From assembly GCA_027422505.1 (NCBI GenBank), contig JAPQWV010000005.1, positions 12,033,501 to 12,097,500 on the forward strand: a DNA stretch of 64,000 bases, read 5' to 3'. The notes under the pieces were generated by a model that searched no databases, was not told the origin of the DNA, and saw only the letters and a program-made list of their open reading frames with translations. The DNA comes from Craterostigma plantagineum (taxonomy: Eukaryota; Streptophyta; Magnoliopsida; Lamiales; Linderniaceae). Below, piece after piece: positions 43,085-53,082 of the stretch. The position numbers were made by a program, and so were the translations under genes. The first letter of the stretch is position 1, and each line of letters starts with the position of its first letter.

Positions 43085-43242
43085 TAAACTGTGCTGGGAT
43101 CTCATCGAACTTCTTCCTATTATCATCAATGATGCCTTTGATATTCCGTTTCAAATCAGCTATGGTTCCCTGCTCGCCGTCGTTCTCTTGATCCTTTTTC
43201 TTTCTGCTTGGACTCTTTGAAGGTGTCTTCGGTTTTCGTCAT
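43085..43242 (-). pseudogene. Copia-C post-pol ORF, 5' fragment
   Basis: An ATG at 43242 on the minus strand opens MTKTEDTFKESKQKEK, which stops after 28 codons. A second frame is open through the whole fragment with a Lys/Ser-rich start (SKSPSRKKKDQENDG) and an amphipathic helix (IADLKRNIKGIIDDNRKKFD). That second frame continues into 34625-34721 if Gypsy-1 and one target copy are removed. So a single frameshift after the ATG separates start and body. The ORF would encode a small charged protein; no family is recognised. Confidence 0.5.
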
Positions 43243-43761
43243 TGTTGAGATCGAAAGATTGAAGAGTGAAATAATGAAGTGAAAGACTTAGGGTTGAATA
43301 GATTCAAGAAGGATGAGAGTGGGTGGTTACATAAAGGTCGAAAGCTTCTTGGATAAGAATGAAAAGAAATTATGGAGAGATGTAATATCGACTAAACGTG
43401 AGGCACATATGGAAACGATTTCAAAATTTGAATTTTAAAATCATTGGTAAAAGGAAAAACTGCTCGTTAGATGAAACTAAGTGAAGATCAGAGGATCTCT
43501 CTCGGAGATTATGGAAGGAAATAAGGACTAAGATCAGAGTTCAAAAATAAGGAGGAAGTTTTGGCTGAAAATGGATTTTAACACAAATCTCGAAGAAAAT
43601 CTATTTAGAAAAAAAAATAATCTCCCCATATGGAAAGGATTTGAATAAGTAAGGAAGATAGAATCAGGAAAAATATTAATAGAATCAAGGGATAAAATCG
43701 AGGAAATCCTAAATGATAAGATCAAAGAAATACTAAGGACTAACTTATCTAGTCACCTTTC
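43243..43761 (-). other. Copia-C spacer between pol and the post-pol ORF
   Basis: About 520 bp of non-coding sequence between the RNase H stop and the next ATG. No conserved protein is visible. Confidence 0.5.
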
Positions 43762-45320
43762 CTATTTGAGCTCAATAATTCCTAATCGTTCGCGAATTTC
43801 ACAAAATCTACTCTCAATAAGGGATTTCGTGAAGATATCAGCTAGCTGATCATTAGTTCTTACGAAGTTCACGCTGATGTTCCCTTTCTGAACATGATCT
43901 CGGATAAAATGATGTTTCATCTCTATATGCTTAGTTCGAGAGTGGTGTACGGGATTCTTAGTGATACTAATGGCACTAGTACTATCACAGAAATAGGAAT
44001 TTGGTCGTACCTTAAACCGTAATCACTCAAGGTCTGTTTCATCCAAAGGATTTGCTGAGAACAACTTCATAATGCCATATATTCTGCTTCGGTTGTGGAC
44101 AGGGCGACGGCATTTTGTTTCCGACTTGACCAAGTTACAAGGGAATTCCCTAGTAATTGGCAAGTACCACTAGTGCTTTTCCTATCTTCTCTAGAACCGG
44201 CATAATCAGCGTCCGAGTATCCCATTAATGGGAATTCCTTGGAATTTGGATACCACATTCCAAAATTGATTGTTCCTTTCAAATATCTAAGTATTCGCTT
44301 GACTGCTGTCAAGTGAGATTCCCTAGGACTCGATTGACATCTAGAACATAGACCAGTAGCAAACATAATATCGGGTCTGCTTCCCGTAAGATAGTGCAAA
44401 CTTCCGATCATACCTCTATACTTAGTTTGGCAAAGTGTGTACCTTGTTCATCACTATCAATTTTGGCGGTCTGATGCATAGGCGTGGGAAGTACCTTGGA
44501 ATCAGCCATTCCGAATTTTTCAAGTAGCTCCTTCGTGTACTTCGTTTGAGATATGAATGTTCCCATGTCCAATTATTTGATTTGCAATCCAAGGAAGTAC
44601 GTGAGTTCTCCCATTAGGCTCATCTCAAATTCCTGTTGCATGAACTTAGAAAAATTCTCGCAAAGAGTGATGTCAGTGCTGCCAAATATGATATCATCAA
44701 CGTATATCTGCACAAGCAGTATGTGATTCCCTTGGCATTTTATAAACAGAGTGTTATCTATTGTTCCTGTTGTAATGCCCATGTCTAGTAAAAATCTACT
44801 CAATCTTTCACACCATGGCCTAGGGGCCCGTTTTAAACCATATAAAGCTTTGTTAAGTTTGAAGACTTGATTCTAAAATTTTTCTTTTTCAAAATCGGGA
44901 GTTGCTCGACATAAACTTCCTTATAAAACCATTTAAAAATGCACTTTTCATGTCCATTGAAAAAGCTTGAATCTTTGAGAAGATGCATATGCAAGTAAAA
45001 ATGCTTATTGACTCAAGCCTAGCTACGGGTGCAAGGGTTTCTTGAAAATCTATACCTTCTTCTTGGGAATAACCATTGGCAACTAACCTGGCTTTGTTCC
45101 GTGTTACATTACCATTTTCGTCCAGCTTGTTGCGAAACACCCACTTCGTGCCTATAATTGACTTGTCGTTAGGTCTTTCCACAGGAGTCCACACTTGGCT
45201 CTTTTCGAATTGTGCTAGCTCTTCTTCCATGGCAATCACCCACGATTCGTTGTCAAAATCTTCATTCACTGTCTTAGGTTCCATGGTTGACAACAGCAAG
45301 TCATGTGATTCCTCATCAGT
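43762..45320 (-). pseudogene. Copia-C RT and RNase H
   Basis: RT starts with FDNESWVIAMEEELAQFEKS near 45200-45260, then GTKWVFRNKLDENG, NKARLVANGYSQEEGIDF and FSMDMKSAFLNGFI. After a frameshift near 44920 it continues with ALYGLKRAPRPWCERL and the catalytic YVDDIIFGSTD near 44680-44710, then FEMSLMGELTYFLGLQIK. RNase H follows with GSLHYLTGSRPDIMFA, GYSDADYAGSREDRKST and STTEAEYMAL (44067-44411), ending LADIFTKSLIESRF ... LGIIELK with a stop at 43762-43764. The active-site residues remain, but at least two frameshifts and a stop inactivate it. It is the best-preserved pol in the window. Confidence 0.85.
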
Positions 45321-46863
45321 ATCATTTGGTGCAGTTGCTCACATTTTGATCCCTGAAGATATTCCCTATGACTTGTTCAGTGGGATGGCTGGAGGCATGT
45401 TTGAATTTTCTGCGCTGTTGTTCGTCTGAAGCCTCAGGTTCCTCTGACTCAGTATCTAGTTCCAACGGAATTGCGTTCAGCTCTTTGTCAGTAACCTGTA
45501 TACCTGCAGGAGACATAACTTTACATTCCTCAGTAGCATCTGCATTAGGAAATTCATCAAATGTAACATGCACACATTCTTGAACAGTCTTCTTCCTATT
45601 ATTAAACACTCGAAAAGCTTTGGATGAAGCCTGTAATCTAGGAATATCCCTTCATCTACCTTGGAATCGAATTTTCCTCTCTTATCCCTATCATTCAAAA
45701 TTAAACATTTGCAGCCAAATACATGGAAATATCCTATGTTATGGATTTATCGTTCCAAAGTTCATAGGGAGTTCTCTTAATAATCGGTCTAAGGAAAATC
45801 CTATTCGAGACATAACAAGTCGTACTAACAGCTTCAGCCCAAAAATATTTTGGAGTATTAAATTCGCTCAGCATAGTCCTAGCCATTTCTTGTAATACTC
45901 TATTTTTTCTCTCGACCACTCCGTTCTGTTGAGGCGAAATAGGGGCTGAAAAATTATGACTATAACCATTTTCATCACAAAAAGATACAAAAGATTTACT
46001 ATCAAATTCTAGACCGTTATCACTCCTAATCTTACAGACCTTCATCTCTTTCTCAGTTTCTAGCTTCTTAATCAGTGGCGCTATGTTATCTAAAGCCTCA
46101 CTTTTGTGCGCAAGAAATAAGACCCATGTGTACCTAGTATAGTCATCTACGATAACAAAGGCATATCGTTTACCTTTCAATGACATAACCTGTACCGGAC
46201 CAAAAAGGTCAAGATGCAGCAGTTCCAGTGGTCTGGACGTAGATATCACATTCTTAGGTTTGAAAGACGTCTTGGTCTGTTTCCCCATTTGGCACGCTTT
46301 GCAAATTCTGTCCTTGGTGGTTTTCATAGGTGGGATACCTCTCACCAATTCATTGCATGATATGTGAGACATCAAATCCATGTTGGCATGTCCCAAACGT
46401 CTGTGCCATAACCATGTGATATCTTGCGTACCTGCTAGACACTTGACGTTCTGTTAGTAATATCATCAAGAGTGATGCAGTAGATATTACCATGTCTAGA
46501 TGCACTAAACACAACCTCATCATCCTTTTTGACAAAGCACTTATCTTTAGCAAAGGCTACGGTATGTCCATCATCACATAGTTGGCTAATGCTAATTAAA
46601 TTATGTTCTAAGTTCCTAACAAACCATACGTTATCTATAGTGATATTTAAATTGTTACCGACAGTATGAACTCCCACGATTTTGGCTTTTGCGTCGTTAG
46701 CATATGAAACGTATCCTCCATCAACAACCGCCTTTAACGACACAAAATTACCTACATCACCTGTCATGTGGCGGGAGCACCCGCTGTCGAGATACCACCT
46801 GTTTTTCTTGCTGGAATTCCTCCTTCGTACCTGTAGAAAGAAGTACTTTTCTGAGGTACCCAA
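45321..46863 (-). pseudogene. Copia-C protease and integrase
   Basis: Protease at 46435-46863 includes NRWYLDSGCSRHMTGD, with the catalytic DSG, and ends near CITLDD. The pre-integrase and integrase at 45734-46396 form a 220-residue open frame: the zinc-binding HLDLFG-preceding region CKACQMGKQTKTSF, first catalytic Asp in LLHLDLFGPV, second in IRSDNGLEF, and Glu in QQNGVVERKNRVLQE, all three kept. The acidic linker to RT (about 45320-45700) follows in other frames. Integrase would insert the cDNA into host chromatin. Confidence 0.85.
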
Positions 46864-46889
46864 TTTATGTTGGGTCCTAACATGTTAGC

Positions 46890-48561
46890 GGGGAAATAAC
46901 TTCTGTTAACATATGAGATATTATTCTGCATAGACGGTGATCTCCTGTTACAATCAGATACAACAGTGGCATTTACAGGTGACTTCTTAGGTGTACAAAC
47001 ATACTTAGCTTTATCAACATTCGTTAAAGGATAGTTGTATGCATAATGACCATTTCTACCACAACAAAAACACTTAAGCTTAGGCACGGAAGCTTTCCTT
47101 CAGTGGAATAACATATCCCTTACCTACCAATGTTCCTAGGAATACTTAACAGCATATCTAGGTTCTTCTTACCCTCAAGGAGTCTATTAACTTTATGTTT
47201 TTCTCTATCTAATGAGTTAATGAGTTCTATGATATCTCTAGATAAGTCACTGTTTTTCTTTTCTAATTTCTTAGAGTCATATGGAATTTCGTCTTTCTTA
47301 GCAGTAAGTAACTCTCCTTTCAAACGTATGATCTATAGATCAGCCTCATGTTTTTCCTCAGCTAGGACATCTCGCTGCTTTATCAATTCCTTATTCAAGG
47401 AATTTAGTGACCTAATCTTTCTCTCTGCTTTTCGAAGTAATTCACACAATTCTTCCTTACTTTCTTCTATATCAGAAACAAATGAGTCAATTTCATAATC
47501 ATTGTTATATAAACTGTTTAGGATGTGAATTTTATCAATGGAGGAAGAATGAGATACCTGATCCTCGTCAGCCATATAAGCATGATCCTCGTCCTCGCTT
47601 TGTTCTATTTCAGAGTCATTATATTCTGTCACCTCGGCCTTCTGCTTCCTTGGTCTCTCATCGTTGATTGTTGGGCATTCATGTGCATAGTGGCCTGGTT
47701 TGTTGCATCGAAAGCATTTCTGAACTTTCTTCCCGACGTGGAGATTCCCTTGTTTTTGTTCTGGAATTAGCTTGAGTTCCCTATGAATCTCCTTTTCTGT
47801 TCGAATCTTTTGAATCTATTTATAAGCATGGCTAAGTCATTCATCAGGCCTTCTTTTTCGTCGTCAGAATCAGATTTTTCTTGGTTGGATATGAACGGAG
47901 TAGACTTCTTATTTTTGTGCTGCGACTTCTCGTTCATTGACGTTTGAATAATTTCGTAAGAGATGAGAGAGCCAATCAATTCAGCGATGCTCAATGCTTC
48001 CAGGTCCTTTGCTTCGTAGATGGTTGGAAGTGATCTCAGTATCTTTCTGAGTTGTTAACTGTCGGGAACCTTCTTTTAGAGGGAGAACATTTGGTTGATG
48101 ATTCCCATAAATCTAGCATACATCTGGTTTATGGTTTCATAAGATTCCATTGAGAACAGTTCGTACTGATGAGCGAGCAGAGCCAGTCTTTCTTGTACAA
48201 CTCGTTGGGTTCCTTCATGAGTAACTTGGAGCATATCCCACATGGCCTTTGCCGATGAGCAGGAACTAACCCGAATGTATTCTTCTCGTTTGAGTGCACA
48301 TGCGAGCATGTTTTTTGCCTTTGCGTTTCGCGTGATTCCCTTTTTGTCATTAGCAGAGTAATCTTTAGCATCCTTTGGGGTTCCATCGGTTTTCGTAGCC
48401 GTATATGGTCCATTTGTGATTGTCTCCCAAAGATCGTAGTCGATAACGATGAGAAATTCGATTATACGATTTTTCCGAACTGCATAGTTCGTTCCATCGA
48501 AGAGCGGCGGCCTAGAGTGGGATTGACCTTCTGCAAATACAACAATACTCGAAAAAGCCAT
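46890..48561 (-). pseudogene. Copia-C gag with coiled coil and two zinc knuckles
   Basis: Start at 48561 (minus), MAFSSIVVFAEGQSHSRPPL; the first 161 codons hold the UBN2-type gag core (SSAKAMWDMLQVTHEG, MYARFMGIINQM). After a stop and a frameshift come the knuckle CFRCNKPGHYAHEC near 47675-47715, an acidic stretch, a long coiled coil (KELIKQRDVLAEEKHEADL and following, 47120-47420), and a second knuckle CFCCGRNGHYAYNY at 47030-47075 in which the last Cys has become Tyr. The region joins the protease near 46870. Confidence 0.82.
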
Positions 48562-48605
48562 TAGATCTTAACTCAGGCGTGTTAGGCCTTTCGTTGAGTA
48601 ACCCG

Positions 48606-48618
48606 CTCTGATACCAAA
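48606..48618 (-). other. Copia-C primer-binding site (tRNA-iMet)
   Basis: On the minus strand TGGTATCAGAGCG follows two bases after the LTR terminal CA. Confidence 0.85.
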
Positions 48619-50280
48619 TGAAGTGTACAATATGCCTGAGAGGGGGGGTGAATTAGGCTATAAAAATTATTGGCTTGTTCTTCTTTGAAAAATACTTTTC
48701 TTTAAGAAGATAATCGCAGAGTGTGTTATATCCCTGAAATCAGTAAGAGTATCAACGTTATCTCTCTAACCCTGTTTCACAAAATATTACGTTATTTTCA
48801 GAAAACGTTTCAACGATATTACCAAGTTATTTGCGGGCGTTACGGGTTTGTCTCACAGAAAAAGTAAATAACTGAAAGTAAAGTGAGATGGGATTTTTAT
48901 ACAGGTTATATCCCCAACTGGGGTTTAATCTAGTCCTTGGGGTGTGATCTCCCCAAGAGTTCCAATCAATCACTGAGTATTACCGGTTACGGTTACAGAA
49001 TGACCGATTCTTACACAACTGAAGCACTGTGGAAACTAGACCTCCACCTAGGCTGTTGCACGCCAAGTTTCGTTTCACGTCGTTTACCCAGGAAACCAAT
49101 TCCCCGACTGGACACAGCTTGCTACCGAAGGGCCACCGAATCCACCAAATTTGTCCCTCCACGTGCGAAAGACTCCACTCGTGCTCCTTTGTACGCTCAA
49201 AACGTCCTAAGACAAATCACGTCCGAAGACAAGGGTTTGGGATAAGGTGTTGCTAAATATCGCTCAAAGGGTACAGAATTCGCAAATGAAAGCTCAGCAC
49301 AAACTACGAATGAATCGCAAATTAACGCTCAATCACTCTATGCGATTCGTTTGCTTGTGTATTCATTTCGTATCCTTCAACGTGGAGTGCTTTTCTTCTA
49401 TATAGACCCACGAATGGCTTCTATACTTCACAAGGAAAGTTAAGCACATAATATGCAAGAGAAAGCTCAATAATTACGTGCATTAACTCAAGGAATCATG
49501 CCAAGAATAAATCAATTAAGCTCAACGGTCACGCATGAATTCATACCATAAATACCACAGTCTTACTTCCTTCCAAGGTAATCTCATCCTGTTTGTCAGC
49601 ACATTCCATATATAGACTCAATCAGCATATTACCACATATAAGCCCAATCAATTAATCACTTTCAAAAATATAAATCCCAAGTCGCATAAGGAAAGATAG
49701 ATCATTGATTCCACTTATTTAAGAGTCAAATAAGATAGCACTCAAACGGATATATCATGATATTCTTTCCTAAAATAAATCAATCACATGTAAGCACTTA
49801 ATCAGAATATATTTTCCATATATATAGCATAGTCAGCATATCCGGGTGATCACAATGATATTCTTTTCCAAAATAACTCAATTTCGTTTTCAGCTCAATC
49901 AGAATATCTTTTCCATATATAGCATACAATTCATTCATAGGTGATCACATCGATATTCTTTCCTAAAATAACTCAATCTCACAGACAGTTCACATATCAC
50001 TCAACATAGTATATTTTCCATATATAGCACACAATGAGATTACATTCATACGAGAACGTTCACAACCAGGTGATCACAGCAATATTCCAGTTAAGCACAA
50101 GATCACACAAATTCGATTATCTTAATAATTTAATCACATTTAAGCACTTAATCGAATAATTTTACATACTTAAACATCATAAATCATACATATCGAGTTT
50201 TCTAAATTGTATACCCCATAATACATAATTACTTGGAATAATCAAAACTCTCATAATCATTTGGACCAAAAAGGTCTACA
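48619..50280 (-). repeat. Copia-C 5' LTR
   Basis: 1662 bp on the minus strand, starting TGTAGACCTTTTTGG and ending GTACACTTCA. It contains imperfect tandem repeats at about 49755-50090 and a short G-run near 48642. Confidence 0.85.
49755..50090. repeat. Imperfect tandem repeats in the Copia-C LTR
   Basis: Three to four degenerate copies of a unit of about 95-130 bp, each with GGTGATCACA (palindromic TGATCA core), GATATTCTTTCCTAAAATAA and TTTTCCATATATAGCA. Confidence 0.75.
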
Positions 50281-51051
50281 GAGGGTTCGACGACCATCGT
50301 GACGATGAGTTGACGTTTGAAGATCGAAGACCCCTGTCGTTTTACGACCCATGTAATAGGACCAGTTTAGAAATAGTCCGTATATTTGTCCATTTAAATT
50401 ACTTTCCTAGTGTTAGAAATTTAATTAACGCATTTATGTGCTCGTGCTTAATTTCTGATTTGCTATGAGAATACAAAAGTATCTCCCGATGAAATACTAA
50501 GTGAGTAAAGGGATTGGATGTCCTGTCTTCTATCAAGCTTGGGTTTAGTTGTTACGAAACCTAAATGCAAGCTTTGGTTCCGGGTATGCCGGCGCCTTGC
50601 ATTTGCTTTCGTTTCGATTTGCTCGTGTGCATTAGCGCCGCTCGCCAAGACCACACTGTGCGGTAAAACGTACGGTTCAAGTGTGTGGTTTTGAGCAAAG
50701 TTGATAGGTCGCACTTGGACAGTCACACCGCCTTGTTCCGAGTTTGCTGGCGGGGGTCCCTAACTGAGACAAAGATAATTGAGACATTCGACAAGGTCGG
50801 ATTCGGGCGGAGCGCGACTTCGTGGGATGCTGCAAACCACAGAGGTTGAGGTTTGCATCCTCACACGGGGACATCAACTCCACTATCGAAGTTATCAGCG
50901 AAACTTCCAAAACATCCAATGGGAGAAAATGGAGTTTAAGAAAAGATAGTGGGAGTCAAACAGAATAAAAGTCCTTGTTCGTGTTTGATGATCTATACAA
51001 TCGACTTAATATGCCTTTTATTTTCTGCAGCACTTTCTCTCAGTGTTAATT
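50281..51051 (+). other. Copia-D partial 5' leader
   Basis: About 770 bp of untranslated leader. The part near 50670-50790 is homologous to the Copia-A leader (13441-13520, opposite strand). No protein is visible. Confidence 0.65.
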
Positions 51052-51845
51052 ATGTCTACCGCTTTAAACATACTACTCAAGGAGAATAGGTTGACTGGGT
51101 CAAACTATTCAGACTAGCTTCGCAACTTGAGGATTTTCCTCCAGATTGAGAACCTTGTTTATATCCTTGACTCCGAGTTGCCGCCGGCCCTAGGGGCGCG
51201 GGCAATCGAGCAGGCTCGTGCCGCTTATGATAAGCGACTGCGCGAAGAGCAGCTCGTAAAGGCTCATGTCCTCGAATCAATGACTAACACGCTGCAGCGT
51301 AGCCATGAGGTATGGCTGACGTTCGAGCGATGGTTCAGCATCTGAAAGAGCTTTACGGTGAGACGTTAAGGACAGTTCGCTATGCGGCTTCGTCGCATCT
51401 CTTCCGATCGAGGATGTCTGAGGGTGAGACTCTCAATTTCCGATTTGATCGGGAATTACAAAACGATCTCATCTTGCAGTCTCTCCCTCCATCCTTAAAT
51501 GCGTTCATTATGAACTATCATCTGAACGGTATGACGCTGACGCTTCCTGATCTGATGAATCAGTTAGCAACGGCGCAAAGTCAGATGAAGAGGGCAAAGC
51601 AGACTACACTTGTCGCCACCTCTTCGAAGCCCTAGAAGGCAAAAAGTAGAAGGGCAACAAGGTCATGCCAACAAGGAAGGTTTCGGGTTTCTAAAAAGAA
51701 CAAATCTTCTGGGAAATCGAAGCAGACCGGTGTAAAGCCGACGGATAGGTGTCTGTATTGCGGTGCGCTGGGCCATTGGAAGCGGGACTGTCCGAAGCTC
51801 AAGGTGAGCAGGCTGCGTCAGGTGAGGAACTTAATGTTTTAGAAA
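51052..51845 (+). pseudogene. Copia-D gag remnant
   Basis: ATG at 51052 opens MSTALNILLKENRLTGSNYS. A TAG soon follows at about 51115, in the place of a conserved Trp codon. The frame continues with LRNLRIFLQIENLVYILD, HVLESMTNTLQRSHE and, in a shifted frame, MVQHLKELYGETLRTVRYAA to about 51635. A CCHC knuckle CLYCGALGHWKRDC is at 51750-51791. Gag is otherwise of ordinary length for this family. Confidence 0.8.
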
Positions 51846-52606
51846 TAATTTGTTCTACATCTGTGTACTCTACTTCCTGGATATTGGGTTCGGGAGATAG
51901 AACTCACATTTGTGTGTCCACGCAGGGTCTGGGACCAAGTAGAGCGCTTGGGGAGCGGTAGATCGAGGTCAGAGTGGGAAGCTGCTATAGACTCTCATCA
52001 AGCCACGTCAGATCAAGATCTCTTGTTTGTTATCTGGGCATGTGTTGCGTTTGTACGATTGTCTTGTACTCCGAGGGGTTTTAAGAACATCGTCTCCATT
52101 CCTGTTCTGAGCAGGAATGGTTATGTATTTAACTTTAATAATAATACATGCCACAGTATCAAAACAAAAATATTGGCAACGCAACACTATTTAATGGTTT
52201 GTACTATTTAAACACCCAGAACGACGTATCTGTGAATACTCTCACAAACAAACGAAATTCAGGAATAAATGCGAGGTACTTGTGGAATCTTCGATTAGGG
52301 CATACTAGAGAACGCAAGATCCATGAGTTAGAGAAAAATGGGATTTTGAAACTGTTGGGATCAGATCCCTATCCTACTTGTGAGTCGTGCCTCCAAGGTA
52401 AAATGACCCGCTCACCCTTCACCGGGACATTTAATAGAGCCACGGAAATTCTCGGTTTGATTCACAAAGATGTTTGCGGGCCATTCAATGTGAAGGCTCG
52501 GGGTGACTTCCACCATTTTATTACCTTCACGGATGATCACAGTCGTTATGGTCTCGTGTATCTCATGAGGTATAAAGCTGATACACTTGAAAGGTTCAAG
52601 GAGTAA
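51846..52606 (+). pseudogene. Copia-D protease, pre-integrase and integrase N-terminus
   Basis: The protease signature reads STSWILGSGDRTHIC near 51870-51910: the DSG catalytic triplet has become GSG, so the protease is dead. The pre-integrase runs NGLYYLNTQNDVSVN ... NARYLWNLRLGH (52190-52310). The zinc-binding Cys pair CESCLQGKMTRSPF follows, and the integrase core starts with LGLIHKDVCGPF and FITFTDDHSRYGLVYL. The frame stops at 52604-52606 (ERFKE then TAA). Confidence 0.8.
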
Positions 52607-52612
52607 AAGACG

Positions 52613-53047
52613 TTGGTGGAAAACCAAACGTCGAAACTCAACGGTGGGGCAGTGTCTTGGAGAAGCTCCAAGCAAAGCACAACTGTCGATTCCACGTGTG
52701 AGGCAGAATACATAGCAGCCTCAGAGGCAGCTAAAGAAGCAATTTGGATGAAAAAGTTCTTGGAGGAACTTACTGTGGTTCCAGTTGCAGACAGACCGCT
52801 TACACTTTGGTGCGCTAATAGCGGTGCAGTCGCGCAAGCAAAGGAACCACGATCTCATAGCAAGTCCAAACATATTGAGAGAAAATATCACGTACTACGT
52901 GAGTTCGTTGAAAACGAGAGGGTCGTCGTGCAGAAAATCGCCACCGCGGAAAATGTGGCGGACCCGCTAACGAAGCCCTTGTCACAGGCAGTTATGGAAC
53001 AACATCTGGACAAGATGGGGCTACGATACCATTATGACTGGCATTAG
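52613..53047 (+). pseudogene. Copia-D integrase-RNase H joint (internally deleted pol)
   Basis: A 144-codon open frame begins with integrase sequence (VENQTSKL) and passes directly, without a frame break, into RNase H (NGGAVSWRSSKQST). The catalytic-region block DSTCEAEYIAASEAAKEAIW and HSKSKHIERKYHVLREFV follow, ending DKMGLRYHYDWH with a stop at 53045-53047. The rest of integrase and all of RT, about 2 kb in relatives, is missing. It is listed as a pseudogene because no complete enzyme remains. Confidence 0.82.
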
Positions 53048-53068
53048 GTGCAGCACATGGCATTCGAG

Positions 53069-53082
53069 TGCAAGTGGGAGGC
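53069..53082 (+). other. Copia-D polypurine tract
   Basis: GTGCAAGTGGGAGGC directly before the LTR start TGTTTAGG; Copia-A has the matching tract GCAAGTGGGAGAT. Confidence 0.8.

Larger units (their letters stand above)
33883..50280 (-). mobile_element. Copia-C: Ty1/Copia element split by Gypsy-1
   Basis: Minus-strand order: 5' LTR (48619-50280), primer site, gag (from 48561), protease, integrase, RT, RNase H (stop at 43762), a post-pol ORF split by Gypsy-1, a spacer, polypurine tract and a 3' LTR stub (33883-33982). Without Gypsy-1 it is about 8 kb. The coiled-coil gag with two zinc knuckles and the post-pol ORF suggest the SIRE/Maximus group, by inference. It sits in the leader of Copia-D, judged by the sequence to its right. 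Confidence 0.85.

Noticed and set aside
48937..49245. A 102-codon plus-strand ORF in the Copia-C LTR
   Set aside because: It lies in LTR sequence antisense to the element and has no recognisable domain.
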